A stretch of 64,000 nt of DNA from Piromyces finnis (lineage: Eukaryota > Neocallimastigomycota > Neocallimastigomycetes > Neocallimastigales > Neocallimastigaceae): positions 1-64,000 of the forward strand of contig MCFH01000020.1 in the NCBI GenBank assembly GCA_002104945.1, read 5' to 3'. Made by a program: the position numbers and the translations under genes. Each line of letters starts with the position of its first letter. Position 1 is the first letter of the stretch. Below are positions 63,856 to 64,000 of this stretch, in pieces. The notes below the pieces were generated by a model that was given only the letters and a program-made list of their open reading frames with translations, did no database searches and was not told the origin of the DNA.

Positions 63856-64000
63856 TTAGGAAGATGTATTATTGTCGGTTTCTGATTTATATTCTTCTGG
63901 GGAACATCCCACCTTATCATTGATAGTAATAAATAGATCCCATGTTTTTGTACATGATATGCCGAAATAACCATAATATTTAAATATTAAAACTGATTTG
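63856..64000 (-). CDS. 3' end of an unidentified gene (partial)
   Basis: An open - strand frame enters from the right edge and stops at 63858-63856. The visible residues include KYYGYFGISCTKTWDLF, NDKVGCSPEEYKSE and TDNNTSS. Base composition and codon variety are clearly coding-like compared with the A/T desert to the left. A possible splice acceptor (CAG) sits near 63993, so the last exon may start there. A Tyr-Gly-Tyr motif followed by Gly-Cys recalls, weakly, chitin-binding Cys-rich modules, but too many Cys are missing to claim it. Confidence 0.5.
   Translation of the reverse strand, partial: KSVLIFKYYGYFGISCTKTWDLFITINDKVGCSPEEYKSETDNNTSS

Overview
The window is a very AT-rich eukaryotic segment with spliceosomal introns (GTAAAT/GTAAGT donors, TAG/CAG/AAG acceptors), long homopolymer and (AAT)n tracts and Asn/Lys-rich proteins. 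The fungal-type glycogen synthase, the Ecl1-like zinc protein, the Agd3-like wall or matrix deacetylases and, above all, class C receptors carrying a bacterial-type solute-binding ectodomain suggest an anaerobic gut fungus (Neocallimastigomycota) or a close relative. This is inference from gene content; no rRNA or other taxonomic marker is present.

Layout. 1-21.7 kb is a cell-surface region. Three almost identical membrane-anchored Agd3-like (CE18-type) deacetylases lie on the + strand (762-3068, 5176-7773, 12733-15240), followed by a divergent fourth copy (17047-19182). Between copies 2 and 3, on the - strand, is a three-exon gene for a double-psi-beta-barrel (expansin/RlpA-like) ectodomain on a Thr-rich stalk with a C-terminal membrane anchor. 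At 21442 is a 90-aa secreted precursor with two identical peptide repeats separated by a Lys-Arg site.

24.5-28.1 kb holds broken or foreign-looking material: a fossil of a solute-binding-domain gene, a frameshifted Cys-rich membrane protein, and three contiguous ORFs in alternating frames that resemble a decayed large-subunit early transcription factor (VETF-L/A7-type) of nucleocytoplasmic large DNA viruses. 28.8-39.3 kb holds intron-containing housekeeping genes, all on the - strand: an Ecl1-like zinc protein, a possible spliced micro-gene, LUC7 (U1 snRNP, 7 exons) and an RPA-interacting protein (5 exons).

39.6-50.8 kb is a tandem array of three - strand receptors. Each has a signal peptide, a family-1 extracellular solute-binding domain and a class C 7TM domain, encoded by five exons with almost invariant internal exon lengths. 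51.2-56.5 kb is an apparently full-length LINE with one intact 1510-aa endonuclease/reverse transcriptase ORF. 57.6-60.1 kb is glycogen synthase. The last 4 kb are AT-rich non-coding DNA with one striking hairpin, plus the 3' end of another - strand gene at the edge.

Functionally, the window combines surface polysaccharide modification (deacetylases, expansin-like protein), probable nutrient sensing (receptor array) and storage glucan synthesis with core splicing and replication-import genes. The two paralogue arrays show tracts of near-identity confined to coding sequence, indicating recent duplication and/or gene conversion. I saw no rRNA, tRNA or CRISPR.
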